Assembly: GCA_023409435.1 (NCBI GenBank)
Contig: JAEYHP010000030.1
Coordinates: 1 to 32,312, forward strand
DNA length: 32,312 bases
Reading direction: 5' to 3'
From: Bacillota bacterium
GTDB lineage: Bacteria > Bacillota > Clostridia > Christensenellales > CAG-138
The position numbers were made by a program, and so were the translations under genes. Shown here piece by piece: positions 15,222-22,414 of the stretch. The first letter of the stretch is position 1. Each line of letters opens with the position of its first letter. The notes beneath the pieces were generated by a model, which searched no databases, was not told the origin of the DNA, and was given only the letters and a program-made list of their open reading frames with translations.

Positions 15222-15308
15222 TTTCCCCAATGCGACAAAGGCAAACCCGTCGAAAGGCGGCGACGCAAAGCTACAGGGCCTGAAATGGCAGCCAGCTACC
15301 GAAAGGGG
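15222..15308 (+). ncRNA. Cyclic-di-GMP-I riboswitch, copy 2, next to the start codon
   Basis: A second class I c-di-GMP aptamer at an exact offset of 157 nt from the first. Over 74 nt (15232-15305 against 15075-15148) it differs only at two positions, G15270 for A and C15296 for U, which form one base pair in the P3 region. P1 can form between CCCC (15225-15228) and GGGG (15305-15308); the latter is the Shine-Dalgarno sequence, 7 nt before the ATG at 15316. The alternative pairing GGGGAAA (15184-15190) with TTTCCCC (15222-15228) would free it. Ligand binding is therefore predicted to reduce translation. Confidence 0.93.
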
Positions 15309-15315
15309 TATTTTT

Positions 15316-16218
15316 ATGAAGAAGGGGCTCCGTAACATCTCGTTGTTATTGGTCACAGTGGCGCTCATAGCGACTGTGCTGCCGACCAGTGCGCTTGCCG
15401 CAACCAAGACATTCGACCTTTCCAATGTATCCGCCGGGTATATCAACGTCTATTATGAATCCAATTCCGGTCAGTCGCTCAAAGTCGGCATGCGGGACGA
15501 CAACACCCGTATGATCCAATACTACGATTATGTGTCCGGAACCAAGGAGAGTTTTCCTCTTCCCGCGGGCGCCCTGAACATATCCGCTTTGCTCTATGAG
15601 AATATCAGCGGGAACTCGTACCGCAAGCTGGATAGCGTAACGTTTGTCAGTTCCTCAAAATCGGCTCCCGCGCAGCCCATACCGGCGGCGGGAAGCGGTT
15701 CCTCCGCACAGGAAGCCCCCACCAAAAACCTTCCGTCCAGCGCAACAAAGTATTTGAACAGCGTTACGGAAATTTCCTTCCGCGCCGGGGACAGCGTTTC
15801 CAGCAAGGCCGCGGAGCTTACGGCGGGTAAGAAAACAACGCAGGAAAAGGCGATGGCCATATACAGCTACATCGTCAAGAACTTCTCCTATGATTATGAC
15901 CTGTATTATGATGTCATTGAAGGAAGGGTCACGCGCTATACGCCCAACCCCAACTCCATACTCAAGGCCAAAGAGGGCATCTGCTATGACATCGCCTCTC
16001 TGTACGCAGCCATGTGCCGCAGCGTGGGTATTCCCACCAAAATGATCAAGGGCAACAGCAAGCCTGCGGGCGGCTACCATGCGTGGAACAGCGTATACGA
16101 CGACGCCACGGGCGAATGGGTATCCATGGACCCCACACTGGATATGTCTAACCGCCGCGGCGGCGCTACCAAATGGAGAACCATTGGAAGCGGATATTCC
16201 GCATCCAGCTCGGTATAA
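15316..16218 (+). CDS. Secreted transglutaminase-like protein under c-di-GMP riboswitch control
   Basis: A 300-residue exported protein. The signal peptide spans residues 1-28 (cleavage after SALA). A beta-rich domain of unknown family (30-112) is followed by a Ser/Ala/Pro linker (113-140) and a transglutaminase-like cysteine peptidase fold (about 150-280). The catalytic triad is visible: Cys223 in EGICYDIA, His255 in YHAWN and Asp272 in MDPTLD. Such proteins cleave or cross-link peptides at the cell surface. Two upstream c-di-GMP riboswitches place it among genes for adhesion, wall or motile/sessile change. No sortase motif or repeats are seen, so it is probably released or loosely bound. 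Confidence 0.93.
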   Translation: MKKGLRNISLLLVTVALIATVLPTSALAATKTFDLSNVSAGYINVYYESNSGQSLKVGMRDDNTRMIQYYDYVSGTKESFPLPAGALNISALLYENISGNSYRKLDSVTFVSSSKSAPAQPIPAAGSGSSAQEAPTKNLPSSATKYLNSVTEISFRAGDSVSSKAAELTAGKKTTQEKAMAIYSYIVKNFSYDYDLYYDVIEGRVTRYTPNPNSILKAKEGICYDIASLYAAMCRSVGIPTKMIKGNSKPAGGYHAWNSVYDDATGEWVSMDPTLDMSNRRGGATKWRTIGSGYSASSSV

Positions 16219-16242
16219 ATGTCGCACCCCTCCAAGGGAAGG

Positions 16243-16275
16243 CGGCTGCATCCAATACGGACGCAGCCGTTTCTT
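16243..16275 (+). terminator. Terminator of the transglutaminase gene
   Basis: CGGCTGC-A-TCC (16243-16253) pairs with GGA-C-GCAGCCG (16259-16269), with one A-C mismatch, followed by TTTCTT. It lies 25 bp after the stop codon. Confidence 0.75.
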
Positions 16276-16366
16276 CGTAAAGGGGAGGGATAGGGTTGAA
16301 AAACGAGCGTCTGTTTTTGAACGGGGAATGGGATCCGAATGGAACGAACGGGGATTAGAAAGACGC

Positions 16367-16407
16367 AAAAAAGCCATCGACAAAATTCGCAGGAATTTGT
16401 CGATGGC
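16367..16407 (-). terminator. Leftward terminator, distal copy
   Basis: A long stem with arms of 15-16 nt (left arm begins GCCATCGACAAA at 16373, right arm ends TTTGTCGATGGC at 16407) has one bulged base and a GCAG loop. Reading leftward it is followed by TTTTTT. Confidence 0.75.
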
Positions 16408-16410
16408 CAG

Positions 16411-16446
16411 AAAAAAACTGCTGCAGCCATTTTGAAGCTGCAGCAG
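16411..16446 (-). terminator. Leftward terminator of the zinc-ribbon gene
   Basis: CTGCTGCAGC (16418-16427) and GCTGCAGCAG (16437-16446) are exact inverse complements; reading leftward a T7 run (16417-16411) follows. It lies 60 bp after the zinc-ribbon stop, in tandem with the next hairpin. Confidence 0.8.
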
Positions 16447-16505
16447 CTTGCTGTTTGTAATCACCGTTTAACCGCGCACCCGGCGGATCAAAAGGGGATT
16501 AGCGG

Positions 16506-16775
16506 TTACCGACGCGCCTGGAAGCAAGCGCTGCAATACACCGGCCTGTCGTTCTTGGGAACGAACGGGATCTTGGTGGGAGCGCCGCACTGTGCGCAAA
16601 CAGTGTCGTACATTTCGCGTTCGCCGCTGCGCTGGTTTTTCCTAGAATTGCGGCAGTCCCTGCAGCGCGCGGGCTCGTTCTGAAAGCCCTTTTCCGCATA
16701 AAATTCCTGCTCGCCGGCTGTGAATACGAAAGGTGCGCCACAGTCCTTGCAAATCAATTCTTTGTCCTGGAACAT
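16506..16775 (-). CDS. CxxC-x17-CxxC zinc-ribbon protein
   Basis: An 89-residue protein with two zinc-ribbon units. The first has CKDC near residue 9 and CRDC 25 residues later; the second is CAQC and CSAC separated by exactly 17 residues, the signature of the CxxC-x17-CxxC domain. Four CxxC pairs suggest two zinc ions. The ATG at 16775 is chosen because AAAGGGGAT lies 9 bp upstream; the longer frame up to 16850 lacks a site. The family function is unknown. A long leader with structure precedes it. Confidence 0.85.
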   Translation of the reverse strand: MFQDKELICKDCGAPFVFTAGEQEFYAEKGFQNEPARCRDCRNSRKNQRSGEREMYDTVCAQCGAPTKIPFVPKNDRPVYCSACFQARR

Positions 16776-16800
16776 GATGTTGTAATCCCCTTTGTTATGG

Positions 16801-17114
16801 ATTTTTATTAGTCCTAAACTTCGGCTGACCTGGTCTTTTCCCCCACACACGCCAACAGGAAGGTTCGCTCATAGCCGTATAAGGCTCCCACTACTGCTTC
16901 TCTCAGGATTCAGTTTGATTGGTTTTGCTTCATAGAACTCCCTTGACTGATTGGACAAGATGTGATTCTTTTTGCTGAACCTTTTCAAATTGTATTCCTG
17001 GTTGGGCTTACATCTAGGCCGCACCATGCTCACCAGCGATTTTACCGGCTTACGTGGATCGTTTTGCCTGCGACTGGCTTCGACTTTCAACCACAGACCC
17101 GAAATTCAGGTACC
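16801..17114 (-). ncRNA. Candidate structured RNA or long leader upstream of the zinc-ribbon gene
   Basis: A 495-bp gap between two genes holds a strong leftward promoter (17149-17121), after which about 310 nt precede the zinc-ribbon gene. Complementary segments suggest a fold: TGGTTG (17093-17088) with CAACCA (17004-16999), AAGGTTC (16983-16977) with GAACCTT (16866-16860), an AGCC-loop-GGCT hairpin near 16885-16872, and interleaved CCTG/CAGG and GGC/GCC pairs near 16860-16815 that would make a pseudoknot. A 73-codon frame (17090-16869, TTG start) exists but matches nothing I know and lacks a convincing ribosome binding site. The identity is unknown; a raiA-motif-like RNA is one possibility from size only. 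Confidence 0.45.
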
Positions 17115-17120
17115 TCCATC

Positions 17121-17149
17121 ATTATACATGCGGTTTGTCAATTGCGCAA
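17121..17149 (-). promoter_or_regulatory. Leftward promoter of the candidate RNA/zinc-ribbon unit
   Basis: On the minus strand -35 TTGCGC (17149-17144), a 17-bp spacer and a perfect -10 TATAAT (17126-17121). Confidence 0.65.
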
Positions 17150-17202
17150 CAATTTTTTTAACATTTTTTTGCTATTGAACTAATTGCGTGGAAAAACCGA
17201 CA

Positions 17203-17233
17203 GTATGCCACAAAAAATAATCTGTGGTATACT
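17203..17233 (+). promoter_or_regulatory. Extended -10 promoter of exoA operon inside an inverted repeat
   Basis: TGG-TATACT (17225-17233) fits an extended -10; no good -35 is present. It overlaps the right arm of an inverted repeat: GTATGCCACA (17203-17212) and TGTGGTATAC (17223-17232), 9 of 10 matched, 10-bp spacer. An operator or activator site is therefore likely. Confidence 0.5.
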
Positions 17234-17270
17234 TAAAATATGGATGAATGCATTGGGGGAGGACAAGCAG

Positions 17271-18026
17271 TTGAAGCTGATTTCATGGAATGTAAATGGC
17301 CTGCGCGCATGCCTGAACAAAGGCTTTCTTTCCTTTGTGGAAAGCGCGGGGGCGGACATCATCGCCCTGCAGGAGACGAAGATGCAGCAGGGGCAGGCGG
17401 AGTTCGACATGCCCAGCTATACGGAATACTGGAACAGCGCCCAAAAGAAGGGCTATTCCGGTACTGCCGTGTTTACAAAGCAAGAACCTCTTTCGGTAAC
17501 GGCGGGCATCGGCATAGAGGAACACGATACCGAAGGCCGCGTGCTTACGCTGGAATACGAGACGTTTTATTTCGTAAACTGCTATACGCCCAATTCGAAG
17601 CGTGAGCTTGAGCGCCTGCCTTACCGAATGCGGTGGGAGGAAGCGTTTTTAAATTATCTCAAAGCGCTGGATGAAAAAAAGCCCGTCATACTCTGTGGAG
17701 ATCTGAATGTGGCGCATCAGGAGATCGATATCAAAAACCCCAAAAGCAACCGCATGAGCGCGGGCTTTACGGATGAAGAGCGCGAAAAGATGACGCAGCT
17801 TCTTTCCTCGGGCTTTGCGGATACCTTCCGGAGACTGTATCCGGATGTGAAGGACGCTTACAGCTGGTGGAGCTATTTCAGCAACGCCCGGCAAAACAAC
17901 GTGGGGTGGCGCATCGATTATTTTATTGTTTCCGGGCGGCTGATGCCGCGTGTGAAGGACAGCTTTATATTGCCCGAGGTGGAAGGGAGCGATCATTGCC
18001 CCGTCGGGCTTCTGTTGGAGGATTAA
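17271..18026 (+). CDS. exoA: Exodeoxyribonuclease III (AP endonuclease)
   Basis: A 251-residue base-excision-repair enzyme of the ExoIII/APE1 family, which cuts DNA 5' of abasic sites. Motifs: LISWNVNGLRA (N-terminal), LQETK (metal-binding Glu), YTPN, CGDLNVAH, WRIDYFIVS and the terminal GSDHCPV with the catalytic His. A TTG start at 17271 is chosen because GGGGGAGG lies 8 bp upstream and the product then begins MKLISWN as in homologues; an upstream ATG at 17244 would precede that site. First gene of an exoA-maf-DUF3784-uvrC operon; its stop directly abuts the maf ATG. Confidence 0.96.
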   Translation: MKLISWNVNGLRACLNKGFLSFVESAGADIIALQETKMQQGQAEFDMPSYTEYWNSAQKKGYSGTAVFTKQEPLSVTAGIGIEEHDTEGRVLTLEYETFYFVNCYTPNSKRELERLPYRMRWEEAFLNYLKALDEKKPVILCGDLNVAHQEIDIKNPKSNRMSAGFTDEEREKMTQLLSSGFADTFRRLYPDVKDAYSWWSYFSNARQNNVGWRIDYFIVSGRLMPRVKDSFILPEVEGSDHCPVGLLLED

Positions 18027-18593
18027 ATGCGTATTATACTCGCGTCGCAGTCCCCGCGCAGACGGGAACTGATGCGGATGCTCAATATTTCCTTTGAAGC
18101 CATCGTCAGCGAAGTGGAGGAGGACGTACCGGAACAAATTGCCCCGGGCGAACTGGTGGAAGCGCTTGCGCTGCAAAAAGCCCAGGCCGTGTTTGGGCAG
18201 CACCCCGAAGCCTGTGTGATCGGCGCGGATACCATTGTATATATCGATGGCGAAATCTTAGGCAAGCCAAAGGACGACGCGGACGCCGCAAACATCTTAG
18301 GAAAGCTTCAGGGGCGCACCCATGAGGTGTATACCGGCGTCGCCGTGCTTGCTCCAACAGGAATGGAGGTAAAACACGATGTGACCCGCGTGACGTTCGC
18401 GCCCATGACGGAGGACGAGATCGCGTGGTATGTAAAAACAGGAGAGCCGCGGGATAAAGCCGGAGCATACGGCATACAGGGGCCGGGCGGCATATTTGTA
18501 GACCGCGTGGAGGGGAACTATTTCACCGTAATCGGAATGCCGCTGCCGCTGTTATACCACATGCTTGTACGCGCGGGGGTAGTCATACTCTAA
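18027..18593 (+). CDS. maf: Maf nucleoside triphosphate pyrophosphatase
   Basis: A 188-residue Maf/HAM1-like house-cleaning enzyme hydrolysing dTTP/UTP or modified nucleotides to monophosphates. Hallmarks are LASQSPRRRELM at the N-terminus, VIGADTIVYIDGEILGKPKD with the catalytic aspartate, and YGIQGPGGIFVDRVEGNYFT near 150 typical of the YhdE/Maf subgroup. Its ATG immediately follows the exoA stop (TAAATG), so translation is coupled. Its pairing with exoA and uvrC fits a genome-integrity operon. Confidence 0.95.
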   Translation: MRIILASQSPRRRELMRMLNISFEAIVSEVEEDVPEQIAPGELVEALALQKAQAVFGQHPEACVIGADTIVYIDGEILGKPKDDADAANILGKLQGRTHEVYTGVAVLAPTGMEVKHDVTRVTFAPMTEDEIAWYVKTGEPRDKAGAYGIQGPGGIFVDRVEGNYFTVIGMPLPLLYHMLVRAGVVIL

Positions 18594-18611
18594 GCACTGG
18601 GAGAGACATGT

Positions 18612-18938
18612 ATGCAATACGGTAATTTTGCTGTGGGCCTAATCTGCTTCCTTTTTGCGTACCTTATGTATCGGTATAAGGCGGTCTGGCTGCTTTCAGG
18701 CTACATTACAGCCAGCAAAGAAGAGCGGAAGAAATATGATAAAGAAAAGCTCGTCAAATACACATGGTCGGCCATGTGCATCGCGGGCGGCATACTGGTG
18801 TTGGTTGGATTGCTTTACCTCATATGGACATATGAGCTGCTGCTTTTTGCGTCCTGGGTGCTTTTCGCGCTTTGGATCATTGCTTATTTGGGATTTATGA
18901 ACACAAGCAAACGCTGTTATAAAGACGAGTACAGATGA
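18612..18938 (+). CDS. DUF3784 family small membrane protein
   Basis: A 108-residue protein with three hydrophobic segments (about 5-30, 53-72, 76-95). The segment LLSGYITASKEERKKYDKEKLVKYTW between the first two is the typical DUF3784 signature. GGGAGAGAC precedes the start. Its stop overlaps the uvrC start by 4 bp (ATGA), so it is translated together with uvrC. The family has no known function. Confidence 0.85.
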   Translation: MQYGNFAVGLICFLFAYLMYRYKAVWLLSGYITASKEERKKYDKEKLVKYTWSAMCIAGGILVLVGLLYLIWTYELLLFASWVLFALWIIAYLGFMNTSKRCYKDEYR

Positions 18939-20827
18939 ACGAGCGTATCGAAGAAAAATTAAAGCTGCTGCCCAGCGCGCCGGGCGTCTATCAAATGAAA
19001 GACAAAACCGGCACGATCATTTATGTGGGCAAGGCGGTATCCTTAAAGAACCGCGTGCGGCAGTACTTCCAGTCCTCAAAAGGCCATCCGCCCAAGGTGG
19101 TTGCGATGGTCTCGCATATCGAGGATTTTGAAACCATACTCACCGCCAATGAGACCGAGGCGCTTACGCTGGAGAGCAATCTGATCAAGCAGTTCCAGCC
19201 GCGCTATAACATCTTGTTGAAGGACGACAAGCATTTCCCCTATGTGCGCATTGACCTGAAGCAGGATTTCCCGCGTATCGAGGTGGTGCGGCGCGTTGCA
19301 AAGGACGGCGCAAAATATTTGGGGCCCTATCTCTCGAGTATCGCATTGCGCGAGGCTCTCAATGTGGTATACGAGCATTTTCCCGTCCGCCACTGCAAAA
19401 AGGATCTCAATAAGGCGATTGCCCGGCACGAGCGCCCCTGCCTGATGTATCATGTGGGCAAGTGCTGCGCGCCCTGTTCCGGCAACATCCCGCGCGAGGA
19501 ATACCATAGGCTGCTGGACCAGGTCGCGTCGTTTTTAGATGGACAGACGGAACCCGTCGTGCGGGAATTGGCGGCGCAGATGCAGCAGGCTTCCGACGCT
19601 ATGGAGTTTGAGCGCGCGGCGCATTTGCGGGACCGTATTATGGCAATCAACGCATTGGGCGAAAAGCAGCATGCCATCGCGGCCAAGGGCGTAGAGCAGG
19701 ATGTGTTCGCGCTGTCCTGCTTTGAAGGGGAAACGCTGGTGTTCGCCGTGTTCGTGCGCGGCGGCAAGGTGGTGGGGACGGAGAGCTTCCGTATTGAAAA
19801 CGCGCAGGAAGAAGCGGGCGAAGAGGGCGAAAGCGAGACCATGGCCGCTTTTTTGAAGCAATACTACTCCGAAGCCGCAAAGCTCCCGCCTGAAATTCTG
19901 CTGTATGAGCAAACCGCGGACGCCGAAGCCATCGAGACGTGGATGACCGAACTGCGCGGCAGGCGCGTGCATCTCACAGTTCCTGCCCGCGGAGAAAAGC
20001 GGCGCTTGACTGAGCTTGCCGCGCGAAACGGCCTGGACCTGCTGCAAAAGGAAAAGAAATTGCGGCAGCGCGCCTGGGAACGCGGGGAGGGAGCCCTGGC
20101 TGCCCTTGCAGAAATATTGGGACTGGATACGATGCCCGAACGAATGGAATGCTTTGATAACTCGCACATTCAGGGGCGGGACACCGTTTCGTCCATGGTG
20201 GTGTTTTTAAACGGCGCGCCGGCGCCATCCGAATATCGGCGGTTCCGCATCAAGACGCAGACGGGCGGCGACGATTACGCCGCCATGCGGGAGGCGCTTT
20301 CCAGGCGTTTTGCGCGTGCCAAGGAGCAGGACGAGCGGTTTACGCACTTGCCGGACCTTCTGGTGATCGACGGCGGGCGCGGCCAGCTTGATGTGGCGCT
20401 GGATGTGCTGGCCGAATATGACCTCACGCATTTGCACACCATCGGCCTTGCGGAGCTGACCGAGCGCATCTATTTCCCGGACCAGCCCGAGCCTTTGGCG
20501 CTGGACCGGAACAGCCCCGCGCTGCACCTGCTGCAGCGCCTTCGGGATGAAGCGCACCGCTTTGCCATCACCTACCACCGCAGCCTGCGCGGAAAAAATG
20601 CGCTGTATTCAAGGCTTGATGAAATCCCCGGCGTGGGTCACAAAAGAAAGCGCATCCTCTTTGACACGTTTCCCACATTTGACGCCATACGCGCGGCGGA
20701 CATGGAGACTTTAATAGCGCTTCCCGGCATAGACCGGCGTACGGCCCAGGCTGTACACGCATTTTTCCACCCTCCGGAGGAGGATCGGGGGCAGCCAGGG
20801 CAGCCGGAACAGCCGCAGGGAAAATAG
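18935..20827 (+). CDS. uvrC: UvrABC excinuclease subunit C
   Basis: A 630-residue nucleotide-excision-repair nuclease making both incisions around a lesion. Order of parts: GIY-YIG nuclease (about 12-95, with GVYQMKD and IIYVGKA), the cysteine-bearing segment RPCLMYHVGKCCAPCSG (about 167-183), UVR motif binding UvrB (AMEFERAAHLRDRI, about 217), the RNase H-like second nuclease (CFDNSHIQGRDTVSSMVVF, LVIDGGRGQL), and two helix-hairpin-helix units (IPGVGHKRKRILF and LPGIDRRTAQAV). The last 18 residues are a Pro/Gln-rich tail. It is the last gene of the operon. Confidence 0.97.
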   Translation: MNERIEEKLKLLPSAPGVYQMKDKTGTIIYVGKAVSLKNRVRQYFQSSKGHPPKVVAMVSHIEDFETILTANETEALTLESNLIKQFQPRYNILLKDDKHFPYVRIDLKQDFPRIEVVRRVAKDGAKYLGPYLSSIALREALNVVYEHFPVRHCKKDLNKAIARHERPCLMYHVGKCCAPCSGNIPREEYHRLLDQVASFLDGQTEPVVRELAAQMQQASDAMEFERAAHLRDRIMAINALGEKQHAIAAKGVEQDVFALSCFEGETLVFAVFVRGGKVVGTESFRIENAQEEAGEEGESETMAAFLKQYYSEAAKLPPEILLYEQTADAEAIETWMTELRGRRVHLTVPARGEKRRLTELAARNGLDLLQKEKKLRQRAWERGEGALAALAEILGLDTMPERMECFDNSHIQGRDTVSSMVVFLNGAPAPSEYRRFRIKTQTGGDDYAAMREALSRRFARAKEQDERFTHLPDLLVIDGGRGQLDVALDVLAEYDLTHLHTIGLAELTERIYFPDQPEPLALDRNSPALHLLQRLRDEAHRFAITYHRSLRGKNALYSRLDEIPGVGHKRKRILFDTFPTFDAIRAADMETLIALPGIDRRTAQAVHAFFHPPEEDRGQPGQPEQPQGK

Positions 20828-20870
20828 CGGCACTATTCACAAACGGTTCCTTATAAGGAGCACAGCACTT

Positions 20871-20908
20871 ATCCGGTATTCATTAGAACTAATGAATACC
20901 GGATTTTT
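20871..20908 (+). terminator. Rho-independent terminator of the exoA-uvrC operon
   Basis: A perfect 15-bp stem, ATCCGGTATTCATTA (20871-20885) with TAATGAATACCGGAT (20890-20904), a GAAC loop, then TTTTT. It closes the operon 43 bp after uvrC. From here to 21037 I see nothing else. Confidence 0.92.
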
Positions 20909-21037
20909 CATTGCTCATGCAAGGTAATGAATAGACGATTCCCACCGGAATGCAGGAAAATGCAAAAGAAGCGGATGGCGCGGCGCTTATATGTCTGCCC
21001 AAATGAATGCGCATCCGTCGCGGGGAGGTGATGCGAT

Positions 21038-21418
21038 ATGGCGCAAAAGGCAGATGCACCGGTAGGCAGCGGATTATTTTACAGGCTCAAACAGGCGTTC
21101 AAGGCGGAAAAAGGCGAGGCATCTTTCACCGCAAAAAAGGCTGTGCAGGCACAGGCTCAGGCGGATGCGGGGGAGGAGCGGCCCGAACGGCCCGAGCGGC
21201 CCGAGCGGGATGAACGGCTTCTGGCCTTGACAAGGCGGGAGCGGGAACTGCTGCTTCTGCTGCTGGATGGCTGTACGCTTAAGGAAGCGGCGGGGGCGCT
21301 TTCCGTCCAGTATTCCACGGCAAACACCCATATGACTAGCCTTTATAAGAAGCTGGGGGTGACGTCAAGACCGGAGCTGATTATACAGTACCGGGAATTG
21401 TGCATAAAAACGAGATGA
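21038..21418 (+). CDS. Short LuxR-type HTH protein
   Basis: A 126-residue protein. The C-terminal 62 residues form a LuxR/GerE helix-turn-helix: LTRRERELLLLLLDGCTLKEAAG, then SVQYSTANTHMTSLYKKLGV. There is no receiver or ligand-binding domain; the N-terminus is basic and alanine-rich, with a tandem PER repeat (ERPERPERPERDER, residues 48-61) encoded by 9-bp repeats. It resembles Eggerthella-like or clostridial small HTH regulators, but I cannot name a target. GGGGAGGTGATGCGAT precedes the ATG. Confidence 0.85.
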   Translation: MAQKADAPVGSGLFYRLKQAFKAEKGEASFTAKKAVQAQAQADAGEERPERPERPERDERLLALTRRERELLLLLLDGCTLKEAAGALSVQYSTANTHMTSLYKKLGVTSRPELIIQYRELCIKTR

Positions 21419-21474
21419 AATAAAAATCGCTGTGGTTTTAAATGGGTTTCCATTATAATAGAAGGAGAGTAACT

Positions 21475-21960
21475 ATGAAACGGTTTTTAGTCCTTTTCTT
21501 AACGTCATTTCTTGTTCTTTCGTTGGCCGGCTGCGGAATCAAGCAAAAAATGGAGGAAAAAGCCGCGGAGCAGTTTTTGGAAAGCGTCGGCGGCGGTGAT
21601 GTGGATCTCGATGACGACACATTGACAATTAAAGGCGAGGATGGGCAGGAAGTGACATTCGGCTCTACGGAATGGCCGACTTCCGAACTGTCCAAAGCTT
21701 TACCCGCTTTCACCGCCGGGACAATTGACGGCGTGGTGGACAGCGAGGAGTATCTTATGGTAACCATTCAGGAAGTCGCAAAGGCGGATTTTGAATCCTA
21801 TGTGGAAGAGGTAAAGAACGACTTTACGGAAGACGACTACTCGGTTGAATCCAATGGCGTTCTGTCCTATGGCGGTTCCAACGGTACGGCGTCGGTCACG
21901 CTCTCCTATACGGAAGAAGATCAGACAGCTATCATCGCAATGTCCCTCGCCCAGGAATAA
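21475..21960 (+). CDS. Lipoprotein of unknown function
   Basis: A 161-residue protein with a lipoprotein signal: MKRFLVLFLTSFLVLSLAGC, with LAGC as lipobox and Cys20 as the anchored residue. The mature part is acidic (VDLDDDTLTIKGEDG, YVEEVKNDFTEDD) with beta-rich texture and no catalytic motif. A GGAG site lies 7 bp before the ATG, and a TATAAT (21454-21459) serves as likely -10. No family recognised beyond a general secreted lipoprotein. Confidence 0.8.
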   Translation: MKRFLVLFLTSFLVLSLAGCGIKQKMEEKAAEQFLESVGGGDVDLDDDTLTIKGEDGQEVTFGSTEWPTSELSKALPAFTAGTIDGVVDSEEYLMVTIQEVAKADFESYVEEVKNDFTEDDYSVESNGVLSYGGSNGTASVTLSYTEEDQTAIIAMSLAQE

Positions 21961-22006
21961 GTTTATTAACCGGCCGGGCCCGGAGAAATAATCATAGGAG
22001 GTCTTT

Positions 22007-22351
22007 ATGAGCGAATATCATGCACCAAATCCCCAGGGGGCGTTTGCGCCGGAGGACATTGAGAAGAACAAAGTGGTTTCGGCGTTTGCTTACTTCATTT
22101 TCTTTCTGCCTCTGATCGTCTGCTCCGATTCTCCTTTTGGCCGCTTCCATGCCAACCAGGGGCTGCTGCTGCTGATCGCTAGCGCGGTGGGCTGCACGAT
22201 TTTCGGCATCATCCCGTTCATCGGATGGTTTGTCCTGCTGCCTTTATTCTCCATTGCGGTAATTGTTTTTGCAATCATGGGGCTGGTAAACACGTTAAAC
22301 GGTAAGGCGATTGAACTTCCGCTGATTGGAAAGTGGAGAATCATCAAATAA
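22007..22351 (+). CDS. DUF4870-like small membrane protein
   Basis: A 114-residue protein with three hydrophobic segments (about 25-40, 50-70, 72-95). The arrangement KVVSAFAYFIFFLPLI followed by FGRFHANQGLLLLI is typical of the DUF4870/Tic20-like family, whose conserved HANQGL-like segment joins two helices. AGGAGGT lies 7 bp before the ATG. Function of the family is unknown. Probably co-transcribed with the lipoprotein, 46 bp upstream. Confidence 0.8.
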   Translation: MSEYHAPNPQGAFAPEDIEKNKVVSAFAYFIFFLPLIVCSDSPFGRFHANQGLLLLIASAVGCTIFGIIPFIGWFVLLPLFSIAVIVFAIMGLVNTLNGKAIELPLIGKWRIIK

Positions 22352-22381
22352 ACCGATTTTTTTTAGGGGATGGGGATGAAC

Positions 22382-22414
22382 TCTGGCCTGGCGGCATATT
22401 GCCGCCAGGCCAGA
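22382..22414. terminator. Strong GC hairpin after the DUF4870-like gene
   Basis: A 14-bp perfect stem TCTGGCCTGGCGGC (22382-22395) with GCCGCCAGGCCAGA (22401-22414) and an ATATT loop. It follows the stop codon by 30 bp but has no U-run. Probably a terminator or processing hairpin; it shares its core with other hairpins around the permease gene. Confidence 0.55.

Noticed and set aside
15071..15446. Leftward frames of 65-88 codons with repeated MRRRLSTGLPLS starts.
   Set aside because: They are antisense readings of the two riboswitch copies and the start of the transglutaminase gene; the shared start comes from the duplicated aptamer.
15655..16464. Leftward frame of 269 codons over the transglutaminase gene and its terminator.
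   Set aside because: It crosses a Rho-independent terminator and covers a gene with signal peptide and intact catalytic triad on the other strand.
17203..17232. A LexA (SOS) box upstream of the repair operon.
   Set aside because: The Gram-positive consensus with GAAC and GTTC halves is absent; the repeat there is of a different type.
17184..17270. Longer N-terminus for ExoA starting at 17184 or 17244.
   Set aside because: The extension would contain the promoter and the ribosome binding site; the TTG at 17271 gives the standard N-terminus.
19535..20167. Leftward frame of 210 codons within uvrC.
   Set aside because: uvrC is full length with all domains; this is a shadow frame.
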